Positions 41,938 through 51,460 are shown, counted from the stretch's first letter. The stretch is 64,000 nt of DNA from Erythrobacter dokdonensis DSW-74 (GCF_001677335.1 NZ_LZYB01000002.1:1-64000), one strand, 5' to 3'. Numbers and translations are program-made. The notes: generated from the letters alone by a model not told the origin.

Positions 41938-42921
41938 ATGACCCGGCCCTGCATTCTCGTTCTCGGCACCGGCGGCACCATCGCAGGTGCGGCCGGTTCT
42001 GCCACCGGCGGCGGCTACCGCGCGGGCGGTCTGGCGCTGGATGCGATGCTGGAGGCGCTGGCAGGCCTTGGCCTCGATGCCGATCTGGTGGGGCGGGAAG
42101 TGGCGCGAATCGGCTCGCAGGATATCGGCTGGGACGAATGGCGCGCGCTCCACGCCGCCTGCCTTGAGGCGATCGCGGATCCGGCGATTACCGGCATCAT
42201 CATCACCCACGGCACCGATACGGCAGAGGAAACTGGCTTCCTGCTTGACCTCACGTTGCCGGCAGTCAAGCCCGTCGTGCTGGTCGGCGCGATGCGGCCG
42301 GCCGATGCGGTGGGGGCGGACGGGATGCGCAACTTCGCCAATGCGGTGAAGGTGGCGAGCGACCGCCACGCCGCCGGGCGCGGGGTGATGCTGGTGATGG
42401 GCGATGCCGTGCTGGCGGCGCGCGATGCGAGGAAGGCGGCGACCTCCGCCATCGATGCCTTCCGCAGCTTTCCGAGAGGGCCGCTCGCCCGCGTCACCCC
42501 GGCGCGGCTCGACTGGTTCGGCCCGCCGCACCGCGCGGGCGAAGGGGCGCGCTATCGCTTTCCGGACAGTCTGCCGCGCATCGCCATTCTCACCGCCGGG
42601 GCAGGGATGGATGCGCAGCCGGTCGAGGCGCTGCTGGGCATCGGCGCGAGGGGCATCGTGCTGGCGGGCATGGGGCAGGGCAATGCGCCGCGTGCAGTGC
42701 TCGATGCGCTCGCCCGTGCGGCGGCAAGCGGCGTGCCGGTGGTGCGCGCCAGCCGGGTCGACGAGGGGCTGGTGGACCGCAATGTCGAGGTCGATGACGA
42801 CGCGCTGGGCCTCGTCGCCGCCCGCGCACTCGGCCCGGCGCGGGCGCGGGTGCTGCTGATGGTGCTGGTAGCGAACGGGATCACCGACGCGGCGGCGGTG
42901 CAGGCGGCGTTCGACGGGTGA
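41938..42921 (+). CDS. Asparaginase-family amidohydrolase
   Basis: A 327-residue bacterial-type L-asparaginase/glutaminase family protein. It has the first signature with nucleophile Thr (VLGTGGTIAGAAG, Thr14), the second catalytic triad region ITHGTDTAEET near residue 95 and VLVGAMRPADAVGADG. No signal peptide is seen, so it is expected to be cytoplasmic, hydrolysing asparagine to aspartate and ammonia. The gene is monocistronic, starting 85 bp after tRNA-Val on the opposite strand. Preference for Asn over Gln or other amides cannot be told. Confidence 0.9.
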   Translation: MTRPCILVLGTGGTIAGAAGSATGGGYRAGGLALDAMLEALAGLGLDADLVGREVARIGSQDIGWDEWRALHAACLEAIADPAITGIIITHGTDTAEETGFLLDLTLPAVKPVVLVGAMRPADAVGADGMRNFANAVKVASDRHAAGRGVMLVMGDAVLAARDARKAATSAIDAFRSFPRGPLARVTPARLDWFGPPHRAGEGARYRFPDSLPRIAILTAGAGMDAQPVEALLGIGARGIVLAGMGQGNAPRAVLDALARAAASGVPVVRASRVDEGLVDRNVEVDDDALGLVAARALGPARARVLLMVLVANGITDAAAVQAAFDG

Positions 42922-43016
42922 GGGGACGGCTGCTTTGCTGATGGTTCTGCCAAAAGCCGCCCGTCAGCTATCGACCCCATTGCGGACATTAGTGTAGTCG
43001 TTCAAAACTGCCCACG

Positions 43017-43421
43017 ATGAAGCAAGATGCCCCAGATTGCGTCGTTACATTGATAAGTCTCGCGCAGAAGTTCCAACTTGAAAACGGAGGCTTCTTGCCC
43101 TTCGGTTACGTTCTCGACGGAGGCGAACGAAAGTATCAGGCCACGGATTCGGAGGATGCGAAGGAAATTATCAGCGTGCTCGACACTATCTTCCGTGATC
43201 GGGCAGCGCAGGGCTCTCTAGAGTGGGCTTCTTTGTGCACCGACATTCGAGTTTTTGATAGAGAAGCCTATCCTGACGGGACCGACGCCATTCAAGTGGC
43301 CTATGAAAACCGGGCCGGGCAATCCGTTAATTATTATGTCCCTTATCAAGAAGGCGCAGATGGAGCGCTGGACTATCAGCCTCTATTCGCCCGCGACAAA
43401 GAACGTCGCTGGTTCAGTTGA
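43017..43421 (+). CDS. Hypothetical 134-aa protein (orphan, lower GC)
   Basis: The ATG at 43017 opens a 134-residue soluble acidic protein (LISLAQKFQLENGGFLPFGY, YQEGADGALDYQPLFARDKE). Alternating helix and strand segments recall small immunity-type or SMI1/SUKH-like cytoplasmic proteins, but no signature is clear. Its codon use is visibly less GC-rich than the flanking genes, and it stands alone between asparaginase and a convergent oxidoreductase, so it may be acquired. No strong ribosome site. Function unknown. Confidence 0.6.
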   Translation: MKQDAPDCVVTLISLAQKFQLENGGFLPFGYVLDGGERKYQATDSEDAKEIISVLDTIFRDRAAQGSLEWASLCTDIRVFDREAYPDGTDAIQVAYENRAGQSVNYYVPYQEGADGALDYQPLFARDKERRWFS

Positions 43422-43556
43422 CACTCCGTCCTCTCGTTTCCGTTGATCTCCGAAAACCACCCAGTTCCCGCCGTTCGCGCGCAAAGTCTCTATCGCTGAA
43501 TGCGGCCATTCTGATGGGGTCCGAATGCCGCATTCTTCACAGAGCGAAGCGACCCC

Positions 43557-44672
43557 TCACCCCCAGGGTGTGACCAGATATTTCTCGCCGGTCTTCATCT
43601 GGCGGTAGTCGAGGATCGCGGCCTTCTCCAGCATCCCTTCCAGCGTCACCTTGGCCTTGTAGTGCGAAGCGAAAGTGGTGGTCAGGTTCTGCTGCACGCG
43701 CGTGCGCATCCGCACCACCGTCTCCATGCCCGCGCGCTGGAGGAACGGGGTCAGCAGCCAGCCGGCCACGCACCATTGGAGGCCGTAGGAGGGCGTCAGG
43801 ATGGTCGGGTTCTGAAGGTCGAGCCGGCCGTAGATGTACATCTTCTTCTGCTGGTTCGAGCCATAGCGCGAAAACTCGCTCATCTGGCTCACCGCGACCT
43901 GTTCCATCGCCTTGAGCACGCCATCGCTGGCCTGCCCGCCGCCGATCGGATCGAAGCCGAGGAAGGCGCCGGTCTCGGCAATCGCGGCGCGCAGGTCGGC
44001 CATGTAGGTGGGGGCCGAGGAATTGACGACATATTGCGCGCCCTGCGACTTGAGCAGGTCCACGTGCTCCTGCTTGCGCACGATGTTCACCAGCTTCATC
44101 CCGTCCTCGATGCAGATGCGGTTGAGCATCTGGCCGAGGTTCGAGGCGGCGGCGAGGTGGACGATGGCGTCATGGCCCTCCATTCGCGCGGTCTCGACAA
44201 AGCCCAGCGCGGTCATCGGATTGACGAAGCTCGAGGCGCCTTCTTCCGCCGAGTGATCGCCGAGCGGCAGGCACATCATCGCGTCGGCAATGGCATACTG
44301 GCTGAAGGCATTGCCTGGAACGCAGGCGACACGCTGGCCCATCAGGGCCTTGGCCATGTCGCTGTCACCGGTGGCGATCACCGTGCCTGCGCCCTCGTTA
44401 CCGGCGGGCAGGCGCTGGCCGTGGCGGGCCTTCTGGCCCGACAGGAACGGTTCGGGCATGGTGGCGACGACCTTACCGGGGGTGTATTCAGCATTCTCGA
44501 AATCGGCCGCGCTGGTGAGAATCGCGAGATCGGACGGGTTGATCGGCGCGGCTTCCATCTTGACCAGCACCTGATTGCCGGTGGGGGCGGGGAAGGTGCT
44601 GTCCGCGACTTCCAGCGTCAGCTTGCCGTCGGCGGTGAGGGTGGTGAAGAGCTGCTTTCCGGTGGTGGTCAT
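43557..44672 (-). CDS. MDR-family (zinc-type/quinone-oxidoreductase-like) dehydrogenase
   Basis: A 371-residue medium-chain dehydrogenase/reductase. The N-terminal GroES-like domain has LVKMEAAPINPSDLAIL (about 40), GNEGAGTVIATG near 95, and the Rossmann region has IVHLAAASNLGQML near 180. The substrate-type catalytic zinc ligands (Cys-x-Gly-x-D, GHE) are missing, which suggests a zinc-free quinone- or enoyl-reductase type. The start at 44672 follows AGGAG and overlaps the upstream membrane-protein stop (ATGA). The substrate is unknown. Confidence 0.85.
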   Translation of the reverse strand: MTTTGKQLFTTLTADGKLTLEVADSTFPAPTGNQVLVKMEAAPINPSDLAILTSAADFENAEYTPGKVVATMPEPFLSGQKARHGQRLPAGNEGAGTVIATGDSDMAKALMGQRVACVPGNAFSQYAIADAMMCLPLGDHSAEEGASSFVNPMTALGFVETARMEGHDAIVHLAAASNLGQMLNRICIEDGMKLVNIVRKQEHVDLLKSQGAQYVVNSSAPTYMADLRAAIAETGAFLGFDPIGGGQASDGVLKAMEQVAVSQMSEFSRYGSNQQKKMYIYGRLDLQNPTILTPSYGLQWCVAGWLLTPFLQRAGMETVVRMRTRVQQNLTTTFASHYKAKVTLEGMLEKAAILDYRQMKTGEKYLVTPWG

Positions 44673-45070
44673 TCGTCGTTCTCCTGTGATGGGGCGTTGT
44701 TCTGTCTTTCGCGCGGTAGCAATTCGACCAGCGCGACCATACTGGCCCAGACGGCAAGGGTCGGCTGAAGATAGGGTATCGGGTTCTGCTTGAGCTGATC
44801 GGTCAGGATGCTGGGGATGAAGAAGATCAGCAGGGTCACTCCCGCGCCATAGAACAGAATGTATTCGGTCGACCCGAGATAGAGGATCAGGATCACCGCC
44901 AGCGCGCTCACGAACAGCACGATCATGAAATCGATGGGAGCAAGCCCTTCGGCACCAGCGAGCACAAAGCCGAGTACCGCACCGAAGACGATATTTATAC
45001 CGCTGATATTGGCGCGATATTCGCGCTCGGAAATGTGCCGGGAGGGCGGGATCTTGTACCAGTTGGCCAT
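44669..45070 (-). CDS. Hypothetical membrane protein, 133 aa
   Basis: Three hydrophobic segments are clear (about 24-44 INIVFGAVLGFVLAGAEG, 47-66 IDFMIVLFVSALAVILILYL, 70-90 YILFYGAGVTLLIFFIPSIL), with a possible weaker helix near 105. The N terminus is polar. It sits between truA and the MDR gene in one minus-strand series (fmt, truA, this gene, MDR). Its start is 2 bp after the truA stop, and its own stop overlaps the MDR start, so it is firmly part of the operon. No known function. Confidence 0.75.
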   Translation of the reverse strand: MANWYKIPPSRHISEREYRANISGINIVFGAVLGFVLAGAEGLAPIDFMIVLFVSALAVILILYLGSTEYILFYGAGVTLLIFFIPSILTDQLKQNPIPYLQPTLAVWASMVALVELLPRERQNNAPSQENDE

Positions 45071-45072
45071 GC

Positions 45073-45828
45073 TTAGTCTCTGCTTTCGATTGGATAGGTT
45101 GCCTCGACGAAGTAGAGGCCGTGAGGGGGCGCGTTAAGCCCCAAAGCGCCCCGGTCCCGCGCGGCCAGCGCCTCGGCGATGCGCGCTTCCGGCCATGTCC
45201 CCGCGCCGACCAGCTTGAGGCACCCCACCATCGAGCGCACCTGATGATGCAGAAAGCTGCGTGCGGAGGCGTGGATATGGATTTCGTCGCCATCACGCTC
45301 GACATCCAGTCGTTCGAGCGTCTTGACCGGATCGGCGGCCTGACAATGGACCGAGCGGAAGGTGGTGAAATCGTGCCGCCCGACCAGCGCCTGCGCGGCG
45401 CGGTGCATCGCCTCGGCGTCGAGCGGCTGGGCGACGTGCCACGCGCGGTCCCGCATCAGCGTGAGCGGCGCGCGGCGGTTGACGATGCGGTAGAGATAAC
45501 GCCGCCCGGTGCAGGAAAAGCGCGCGTGCCAGTCCTCCGACACCGCCTCGCAATGGGTCACGGCGATCGGATCGGGCCTGAGGTGCGCATTGAGCGCTTC
45601 CATCAGCCGGAAGGGATCGAAGGGCTTTTCGAGGTCCACATGGCTGCGCATCGCCAGCGCGTGCACGCCTGCATCGGTTCGCCCGGCGCTGTGGAGCACG
45701 ACCTCTTCGCCGGTAATCCGGTGCAGTGCGTCCTCCACAGCCTGCTGCACGCTCGGCCCGTTGGACTGGCGTTGCAGCCCGAAGAACGGCGTGCCGTCGA
45801 ATTCAAGGGTGAGGGCGAAGCGGGTCAC
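45073..45828 (-). CDS. truA: tRNA pseudouridine(38-40) synthase
   Basis: A 251-residue TruA that makes pseudouridine at positions 38-40 of the tRNA anticodon stem. The catalytic Asp52 lies in [15 protein letters not shown]. The N-terminal [20 protein letters not shown] and C-terminal [11 protein letters not shown] match the family. The start used is a GTG (45828) that overlaps the fmt stop (GTGA), giving the typical length. A longer in-frame ATG start at 45879 lies inside fmt and adds Gly-rich, non-family sequence. Confidence 0.95.
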   Translation of the reverse strand: MTRFALTLEFDGTPFFGLQRQSNGPSVQQAVEDALHRITGEEVVLHSAGRTDAGVHALAMRSHVDLEKPFDPFRLMEALNAHLRPDPIAVTHCEAVSEDWHARFSCTGRRYLYRIVNRRAPLTLMRDRAWHVAQPLDAEAMHRAAQALVGRHDFTTFRSVHCQAADPVKTLERLDVERDGDEIHIHASARSFLHHQVRSMVGCLKLVGAGTWPEARIAEALAARDRGALGLNAPPHGLYFVEATYPIESRD

Positions 45829-46730
45829 CCCAGCACCGTCCCCGCCGCCACCGGCCGGCCACGCAGGAATTCCTCGCACGCCATTGCCGGTTTCCCTGCG
45901 CGCTGGAGCCGGAGGGGCCGGATTGCGCCTTGCCCGCAGGCGATGGTGAAGTCGTCATCGCACACCGTGCCGGGTGCGCCTGCGGCATCCACCACTTCGG
46001 CAAGCAGCACCTTGATCCGCTCGCCCTCAAGTGCGAACCACGCGCCGGGGAACGGGGCAAGGCCCCGCACCAACCGCTCGATCGCCCCGGCATCTGCCAT
46101 CCAGTCGATCCGGCTTTCCGCCTTGTCGATCTTGGGCGCGTAGATCGCCGCCGCATCGTCCTGCGCTTGCGGAGGGAAGGCGGAAAGGTCGGACAGCACC
46201 TCGACCATCGCCGCTGCGCCCACCGCGCCAAGCTCAGCAAACAGCTCGCCCGTTGTCTTGCGCCCCACCGGCACCGTCACCTTGTGGAGCATCGGCCCGG
46301 TATCGAGCCCGGCTTCCATCCGCATGATGGTGACGCCGGTCTGCGCATCCCCTGCCATCACCGCGCGGTGGATCGGCGCCGCCCCGCGCCAGCGCGGCAG
46401 GAGCGAGGCGTGGATGTTGAGGCAGCCGTGCCTGGGCGCGTCCAGCACCGGTTGCGGCAGGATCAGGCCATAGGCCGCGACCACCGCGACATCGGCGTTC
46501 AAGGCGGCAAACTCCGCCTGTGCCTCGGCATTGCGCAGCGACACGGGGGCACGCACCGGCACGCCAAGCCGCTCGGCCTCCATTTGCACCGGAGAGGGCA
46601 TCAGCTTCTTGCCCCGGCCTGCCGGACGCGGCGGCTGGGTGTAGGCGCACACCACCTCATGCCCCGCTTCGTGCAGCGCCCGCAGCGCCGGCACCGCGAA
46701 TTCGGGCGTTCCCATGAAGATGATGCGCAT
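45825..46730 (-). CDS. fmt: Methionyl-tRNA formyltransferase
   Basis: A 301-residue Fmt that transfers formyl from 10-formyl-THF to initiator Met-t[21 protein letters not shown] at the N terminus, then [18 protein letters not shown] (after the conserved N-x-H) and the downstream [17 protein letters not shown] are all present, followed by the C-terminal tRNA-binding OB-like domain. It is first in the fmt-truA-membrane protein-MDR operon and diverges from recR by 53 bp. Peptide deformylase, its usual partner, is 0.7 kb away on the opposite strand beyond recR. Confidence 0.96.
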   Translation of the reverse strand: MRIIFMGTPEFAVPALRALHEAGHEVVCAYTQPPRPAGRGKKLMPSPVQMEAERLGVPVRAPVSLRNAEAQAEFAALNADVAVVAAYGLILPQPVLDAPRHGCLNIHASLLPRWRGAAPIHRAVMAGDAQTGVTIMRMEAGLDTGPMLHKVTVPVGRKTTGELFAELGAVGAAAMVEVLSDLSAFPPQAQDDAAAIYAPKIDKAESRIDWMADAGAIERLVRGLAPFPGAWFALEGERIKVLLAEVVDAAGAPGTVCDDDFTIACGQGAIRPLRLQRAGKPAMACEEFLRGRPVAAGTVLG

Positions 46731-46783
46731 AAGCTTTGCCCGGAGCCTTTGTGAAGCGGAGTGCAGCCCCTATCTCTCCCCCC

Positions 46784-47380
46784 ATGGCATCGCAAGAGAT
46801 CGAGGCTCTGAGTTCCGCGCTAGCCCGCCTGCCGGGCTTGGGCCCGCGTTCGGCGCGGCGGGCGGTGCTGTGGCTGGTCAAGCACCGCGAAAGCGCCTTG
46901 CCCGCGCTGCTGGAGGCGCTGGCGGCGGTATCGGAGACGCTGGTGGAATGTTCGGTATGCGGCAATGTCGACACCAGTGACCCCTGCGGCATCTGCACCG
47001 ATCCGCGCCGCGATGCGCGTGCACTATGCGTGGTGGAGGATGTCTCGGATGTCTGGGCGCTTGACCGTTCGCGCCTGTTCCCGGGGCGCTATCATGTGCT
47101 CGGCGGCAGGCTTTCGGCGCTCGACGGGGTGGGGCCGGAAGATCTCAACATCGCCAGCCTGCTGTCCCGCGTCGAAGGCGGCGAACTGGACGAGGTGGTG
47201 CTCGCCATGAACGCCACATTGGAAGGCCAGACCACGGCGCATTACCTTGCCGAACGGCTCGAGGCTTTCCCCTTGCGCGTCACCCAGCTCGCCCACGGCC
47301 TGCCGGTCGGCGGCGAGCTCGACTATCTCGACGAAGGCACGCTGGCGCAGGCGCTGAGAGCAAGGCGGCCTGTGGCGTAA
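46784..47380 (+). CDS. recR: Recombination mediator protein RecR
   Basis: A 198-residue RecR of the RecFOR pathway that helps load RecA on gapped DNA. In order: helix-hairpin-helix ([17 protein letters not shown], 16-32), four-Cys zinc motif C56-x2-C59 ... C68-x2-C71, then a Toprim domain ([34 protein letters not shown]), and the C-terminal [15 protein letters not shown] with a Walker-like loop. All hallmark residues are intact. def follows 43 bp downstream in the same direction. Confidence 0.97.
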   Translation: MASQEIEALSSALARLPGLGPRSARRAVLWLVKHRESALPALLEALAAVSETLVECSVCGNVDTSDPCGICTDPRRDARALCVVEDVSDVWALDRSRLFPGRYHVLGGRLSALDGVGPEDLNIASLLSRVEGGELDEVVLAMNATLEGQTTAHYLAERLEAFPLRVTQLAHGLPVGGELDYLDEGTLAQALRARRPVA

Positions 47381-47423
47381 CGCCGCGTTGAATAAATCAC
47401 CCGGCTCGCCTAAATAGCGGCCC

Positions 47424-47996
47424 ATGGCTATCCGCGAAATCCTCGAAGTGCCGGACCCCCGGCTCAAGATCGTCTCGACCCCGGTCGAACCGCATGAGTT
47501 CGGCGACGACCTGCGCCAGCTCGTCGAAGACATGTTCGAGACGATGTATGACGCCCCCGGCATCGGCCTCGCCGCGATCCAGGTCGGCGTGCCCAAGCGG
47601 GTGCTGGTGATCGACCTCCAGCCCGAAGATCCGGACGGCGAGCCGGTGGAATGCTCGCACAACGGCCACAAGCACACGCACCCCGCTACCAAGAAGGAAC
47701 CGCGGGTGTTCATCAACCCCGTGATCCTCGATCCGGCGGACGAGCTTTCGACCTATCAGGAAGGCTGCCTCTCGGTCCCCGAGATCTACGCCGATGTCGA
47801 TCGCCCGGCGACCTGCCGCGTGCGCTATCAGGACCTCGATGGCAACACCCACGAGGAAGCGCTCGACGGGCTGATGGCGACCTGCCTCCAGCACGAGATG
47901 GATCACTTGGAAGGCATCCTGTTCATCGATCACCTCAGCCGTCTCAAACGGGCGATGGCGCTGAAGAAGCTGAAGAAGATCAGGCAAGCGGCGTAA
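47424..47996 (+). CDS. def: Peptide deformylase
   Basis: A 190-residue type I deformylase that removes N-terminal formyl groups from nascent proteins. All three motifs are present: GIGLAAIQ (46-53), EGCLS (113-117, metal-binding Cys115) and HEMDH (157-161). A His-rich, polar insertion (about 72-92, [20 protein letters not shown]) between the first two motifs makes it longer than the E. coli enzyme. It follows recR, and a GC-rich hairpin follows the gene. Confidence 0.96.
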   Translation: MAIREILEVPDPRLKIVSTPVEPHEFGDDLRQLVEDMFETMYDAPGIGLAAIQVGVPKRVLVIDLQPEDPDGEPVECSHNGHKHTHPATKKEPRVFINPVILDPADELSTYQEGCLSVPEIYADVDRPATCRVRYQDLDGNTHEEALDGLMATCLQHEMDHLEGILFIDHLSRLKRAMALKKLKKIRQAA

Positions 47997-48005
47997 TCTG
48001 TTTTG

Positions 48006-48027
48006 CGAAGGCGCCTCCGCGCCTTCG
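48006..48027 (+). terminator. GC-rich hairpin after def
   Basis: CGAAGGCG pairs with CGCCTTCG around a six-base loop, 10 bp after the def stop. No T tract follows, and GC-rich sequence continues to about 48110. It could end def transcription by a non-canonical route or only stabilise the mRNA end. The rest of the gap to rmuC shows no gene. Confidence 0.35.
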
Positions 48028-48211
48028 TCCTCGGCGCTGTTTCTGCCGCTGCGCGGCAGAGCACCTGCGGCTCGCGCCGTGCGCTCGCGGCGCTTTGCGC
48101 CGACTCTATGCCACTTCCCCCGCCCCGGACTTGAACCGGGGTCCCGCTTTTCTGTTGGAAATCCGCGCAGCCCATCTAGCGTTCTCTATACGTTCCGTGT
48201 AGGAATGCGGG

Positions 48212-49639
48212 ATGGAGCTTGCGATTCTCTCGATCATTGCTCTCGTTCTCGGTGCTGCGCTCGGCTGGTTTATCGCCTCGCGTCCGCTCGCCGATCTGCG
48301 CGCGCGGCTGGCCGAGGCCGAGCGGGCGGGGGCCGAGCAGGCGGGCGAGTTCAAGCGCGCGATTACGGAACTGGGCGAGACGCGGATCGAGGTCGCGGCT
48401 TTGGGCGAGCGGGCGGCACGGGCCGATGGGCTGGAGGCGCAACTCGATGCCGCGCGCGCCGAAAACGCGCAGTTCCGTGCCGAACGCGCCGCCTTCGAGG
48501 AACAGAAGCGGTTGCTCGAAGAATCGCGCGCGAACCTGCTCAAGGAATTCGAGAACACCGGCGCGGCTGTGCTGAACCGCGCGCAGGAAGCCTTTCTCAA
48601 GCGCGCCGAGGAACGGCTCGGCCATTCCGAAAAGGCGAGCGAGGAAAAGCTCAAGGCGCTGCTCGCTCCGGTCGGCGATCGGCTCAAAAGCTACGAGGAA
48701 CAGGTCAAGGCGCTGGAGGAAAAGCGGGTCGATGCCTTCGGCCAGCTTGCCGGCGTGATCGAGGAAATGCGCAAGGGCCAGGACGAGGTGAAACGCGAGG
48801 CGCAGCGGCTCGGCAATTCGCTTACCAATGCCCCAAAGGCGCGCGGGCGCTGGGGAGAGAAGGCGCTGCAGAACCTGCTCGAACAATGTGGCCTCGCGCA
48901 GCACACCGATTTTCTGATGGAGCACTCGGTCGAGACCGAGGATGGCCGCCTGCGCCCCGATGCGATCGTGCGGATTCCGGGCGGCAAGGTGCTGGTGATC
49001 GATTCCAAGGTCTCGCTCAACGCCTATCAGGAAGCCTTCGAGGCGGATTCGGACGAAGCCCGCGCGCGGGCACTGGGCGAGCATGTGCGCTCGATGCGCA
49101 ATCACGTGCAGACGCTCGGGGCCAAGAGCTATCAGAGCCAGTTCGAGGAAGCGCCCGATTACGTGGTGATGTTCGTCCCCGGCGAACATTTCGTCGCCGC
49201 CGCGCTCGAAGCCGATCCCGATCTGTGGAACTTCGCCTTCGACAAGCGCGTGCTGCTGGCGACGCCCACCAATCTCGTCGCCATCGCCCGCACCGTGGCG
49301 CAGGTGTGGCGGCAGGACGGTCTGGCGAAAGAGGCGCAGGAAATCGGGCGGATGGGAGCGGAGCTCTATGATCGCCTCGCCACGGCCGCCGAACACCTGA
49401 AGCGCGTCGGCGGCGGGCTGGAAAGCGCGGTCAACAATTACAACAAGTTTGTGGGCAGCTTCGAACGCAACGTGCTGTCCTCCGGGCGGCGGCTGGCGGA
49501 CAAGGGCGTCGAGATCGGCAAGCGCGTAATCGACGATGTGCCGCTGGTCGAAAGCGCCCCGCGCTACAACGCCGCCGATGCCGATGCGGTGGAGGCCGAA
49601 TATCCGGCGCTCGAGACCCGCAAGGACGCTGCCGAGTAG
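48212..49639 (+). CDS. rmuC: DNA recombination protein RmuC
   Basis: A 475-residue RmuC-family protein. An N-terminal membrane segment (ELAILSIIALVLGAALGWFI) is followed by a long coiled coil (about 30-200, rich in Ala/Glu/Arg) and the conserved PD-(D/E)XK-like core (GRWGEKALQNLLEQCGL, DAIVRIPGGKVLVIDSKVSL, then PDYVVMFVPGEHFVAAAL). In E. coli RmuC limits inversions at short inverted repeats. The start at 48212 gives the membrane segment directly. It is monocistronic and converges on the TrmH-type gene. Confidence 0.93.
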   Translation: MELAILSIIALVLGAALGWFIASRPLADLRARLAEAERAGAEQAGEFKRAITELGETRIEVAALGERAARADGLEAQLDAARAENAQFRAERAAFEEQKRLLEESRANLLKEFENTGAAVLNRAQEAFLKRAEERLGHSEKASEEKLKALLAPVGDRLKSYEEQVKALEEKRVDAFGQLAGVIEEMRKGQDEVKREAQRLGNSLTNAPKARGRWGEKALQNLLEQCGLAQHTDFLMEHSVETEDGRLRPDAIVRIPGGKVLVIDSKVSLNAYQEAFEADSDEARARALGEHVRSMRNHVQTLGAKSYQSQFEEAPDYVVMFVPGEHFVAAALEADPDLWNFAFDKRVLLATPTNLVAIARTVAQVWRQDGLAKEAQEIGRMGAELYDRLATAAEHLKRVGGGLESAVNNYNKFVGSFERNVLSSGRRLADKGVEIGKRVIDDVPLVESAPRYNAADADAVEAEYPALETRKDAAE

Positions 49640-49810
49640 GGCGCTTTCCTACGCCGGCCTGAGGCTGCATCATCGCGCCGGCTCTTTCCCATCGTCCGCA
49701 CCCGCTTTTGCGGCAGAACTGGCGGAAACGGCCCCGCTCCCCTGTCCGTCAAGCGCCAAATTCGGTGTTCAAAGCATTGAATATCAATGATTAATTTGCA
49801 GATTATCAGC

Positions 49811-49825
49811 TTGACAGGGTGTCAA
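49811..49825. promoter_or_regulatory. Perfect 15-bp inverted repeat in a convergent gap
   Basis: TTGACAGGGTGTCAA lies 6 bp from the 3' end of the TrmH-type gene, in an otherwise AT-rich 190-bp gap between convergent genes (49640-49830). The position argues against a promoter operator. The arms are short for a terminator. Role unknown. Confidence 0.3.
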
Positions 49826-49830
49826 CTTTG

Positions 49831-50634
49831 TCACCTGCGGGCGTCGATGGCCGCCAGCACCTCATAGGCCAGCACCGCCCCCGCCACAGCGGCATTGAGC
49901 GAATCCGCGCGGCCCTTCATCGGCATGGTCACACGCAGATCGCACGCCGCCTCGTAATCCTCGGGCAGGCCTTGCGATTCGTTGCCGACCAGAATGAAGC
50001 ACGGCGCGCGGTAATCCGCTCCGCGATAGGGCACCGCATCCCGCAGCGAGGCGGCGACCAGCTGGCCGTCTCCGGCCCGAAGCCACGGCAGGAACTCGTC
50101 CCACCGGGCCTGCGCCAGCCCCACGGTGAACAGCGCGCCCATGCTCGCGCGCACGGCTTCGGCGCTGAAGGGATCGGCGCAGTCGTCGATCAGGATCAGC
50201 CCGCCCGCGCCCACCGCATCGCAGGTGCGCAACATGGTGCCGAGATTGCCGGGATCGCGCAGCGCCTGCGCCACCAGCCAGATCGGCGCGGTCTCCCGGT
50301 CAAGCACCGCGAGGCTCGTGTCCCATTCGTCGAACACCCCCGCCACGCTCTGGGCATTGTCCTTGCCCGTGATCTTGGAGAGGATGTCGGGTGTGGTCGC
50401 GATCACCTCGCCGCCCGCCGCCATGACGTCAGCTTCCAGGCGGGTCAGCAGGTCATGCTCGCGTCCCTCGGCCATCACCAGCATCTGCGGCACCCGGCCC
50501 GAACTGCGCGCATCCTCCAGCAGCCGCAGCCCCTCGACCAGCAACTGGCCCGCGCGCCTGCGGTGCTTCTTGTCGCGCAGGGACCGAAGGTATTTGACCG
50601 TCGGATTGGAAAAGCCGGTGATGTGCTTGCGCAT
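49831..50634 (-). CDS. TrmH/SpoU-family RNA 2'-O-methyltransferase
   Basis: A 267-residue SPOUT methyltransferase. The N-terminal substrate-binding domain is KYLRSLRDKKHRRRAGQLLV EG-type. The C-terminal knotted domain has the three SpoU motifs: APIWLVAQALRDPGNLGTML (motif 1), FILVGNESQGLPEDY (motif 2) and VTMPMKGRADSLNAAVAGAV (motif 3, N-x-x-V/A). It probably methylates a ribose in 23S rRNA or a tRNA; the exact site is unknown. It is last on the minus strand after ptsH with a 33-bp gap, so it may be read through from the PTS genes. Confidence 0.9.
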   Translation of the reverse strand: MRKHITGFSNPTVKYLRSLRDKKHRRRAGQLLVEGLRLLEDARSSGRVPQMLVMAEGREHDLLTRLEADVMAAGGEVIATTPDILSKITGKDNAQSVAGVFDEWDTSLAVLDRETAPIWLVAQALRDPGNLGTMLRTCDAVGAGGLILIDDCADPFSAEAVRASMGALFTVGLAQARWDEFLPWLRAGDGQLVAASLRDAVPYRGADYRAPCFILVGNESQGLPEDYEAACDLRVTMPMKGRADSLNAAVAGAVLAYEVLAAIDARR

Positions 50635-50667
50635 GGGCGTTACCGCTGGAGCCTGAAGCTTCCCGCG

Positions 50668-50946
50668 TCAATCTTCCCCGAAGCCGGATTCGACCAGTGC
50701 GACCAGTTCGGCCAGCACCGCGTCGGCATCATCGCCCGACACTGACACCTCGATAGTGTCTCCCTTGGCCGCGCCAAGCATCATCAGTCCGAGGATCGAG
50801 CCGCCCGCCGCGCTGTTTGGCGCCTTGCTGACGGTAACGCAGATGCCTTCCGGCAGCCCGGCGACCGCGCCGACGAACTTGGCGCTTGCCCGCGCGTGCA
50901 GCCCGCGGCGGTTGACGATCGTGACTTCCTGCCGTGCTTCCCCCAC
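50668..50946 (-). CDS. ptsH: HPr phosphocarrier protein (PTS)
   Basis: A 92-residue HPr. The phosphorylated His17 is in VNRRGLHARASAKF. The regulatory Ser50 is in AAGGSILGLMMLGAAKGDTI, corresponding to Ser46, the HprK target. It accepts phosphate from EI and passes it to EIIA-Man (next gene upstream, 12-bp gap), while Ser phosphorylation by the nearby HprK blocks that. No sugar permease (EIIB/C) is in the locus, as in other alphaproteobacteria where the chain is regulatory. Confidence 0.96.
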   Translation of the reverse strand: MGEARQEVTIVNRRGLHARASAKFVGAVAGLPEGICVTVSKAPNSAAGGSILGLMMLGAAKGDTIEVSVSGDDADAVLAELVALVESGFGED

Positions 50947-50958
50947 GCGCGGCTCTCC

Positions 50959-51384
50959 TCAGGCCTTGGCCCGCGCCGGCGCCGCGTCCTGACCGAGCAG
51001 TTCGCTGGCAATGGTGATGTAGTTTCGCCCCGCCGCCTGCGCGGCAGCGACCGCTGCCGTCACATCCATCACCTTGCGCGCGCCGGCCAGCCGGATCAGC
51101 ATCGGCAGGTTGATCCCCGCGATGACCTCGACATGCCCTGCATCGAGCAGCGAGATCGCGAGGTTGGACGGTGTTCCGCCGAACAGGTCGGTGAGGATGA
51201 TGACGCCGCTACCGGTATCGACCGCGCTGATTGCCTGCGCGATGTCGGCGCGGCGCTGCTCCATGTCGTCATTGGGGCCAATGCAAACCGTGACGATCCC
51301 GTCCTGCGGGCCGACAACGTGCTCCATTGCCTCGACGAATTGGTCGGCGAGACGACCGTGAGTAACCAGGATCAAGCCGATCAT
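50959..51384 (-). CDS. PTS mannose-family EIIA protein
   Basis: A 141-residue EIIA-Man-type protein. The phosphorylated His9 is in MIGLILVTHGRLADQFVEAM. TDLFGGTPSNLA (near 65) and EVIAGINLPMLIRLA follow in the family order. Without a cognate EIIBC here it presumably serves regulation, with HPr and RapZ genes on either side. The rapZ stop is 76 bp upstream. Confidence 0.95.
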   Translation of the reverse strand: MIGLILVTHGRLADQFVEAMEHVVGPQDGIVTVCIGPNDDMEQRRADIAQAISAVDTGSGVIILTDLFGGTPSNLAISLLDAGHVEVIAGINLPMLIRLAGARKVMDVTAAVAAAQAAGRNYITIASELLGQDAAPARAKA

Positions 51385-51460
51385 GCGTGAAATTGGGTCC
51401 GTTAATTGCCCGCCCGTCGCGAGGCCTTACGCGTTTCAACCGATCTGGACAATGGTGCGG

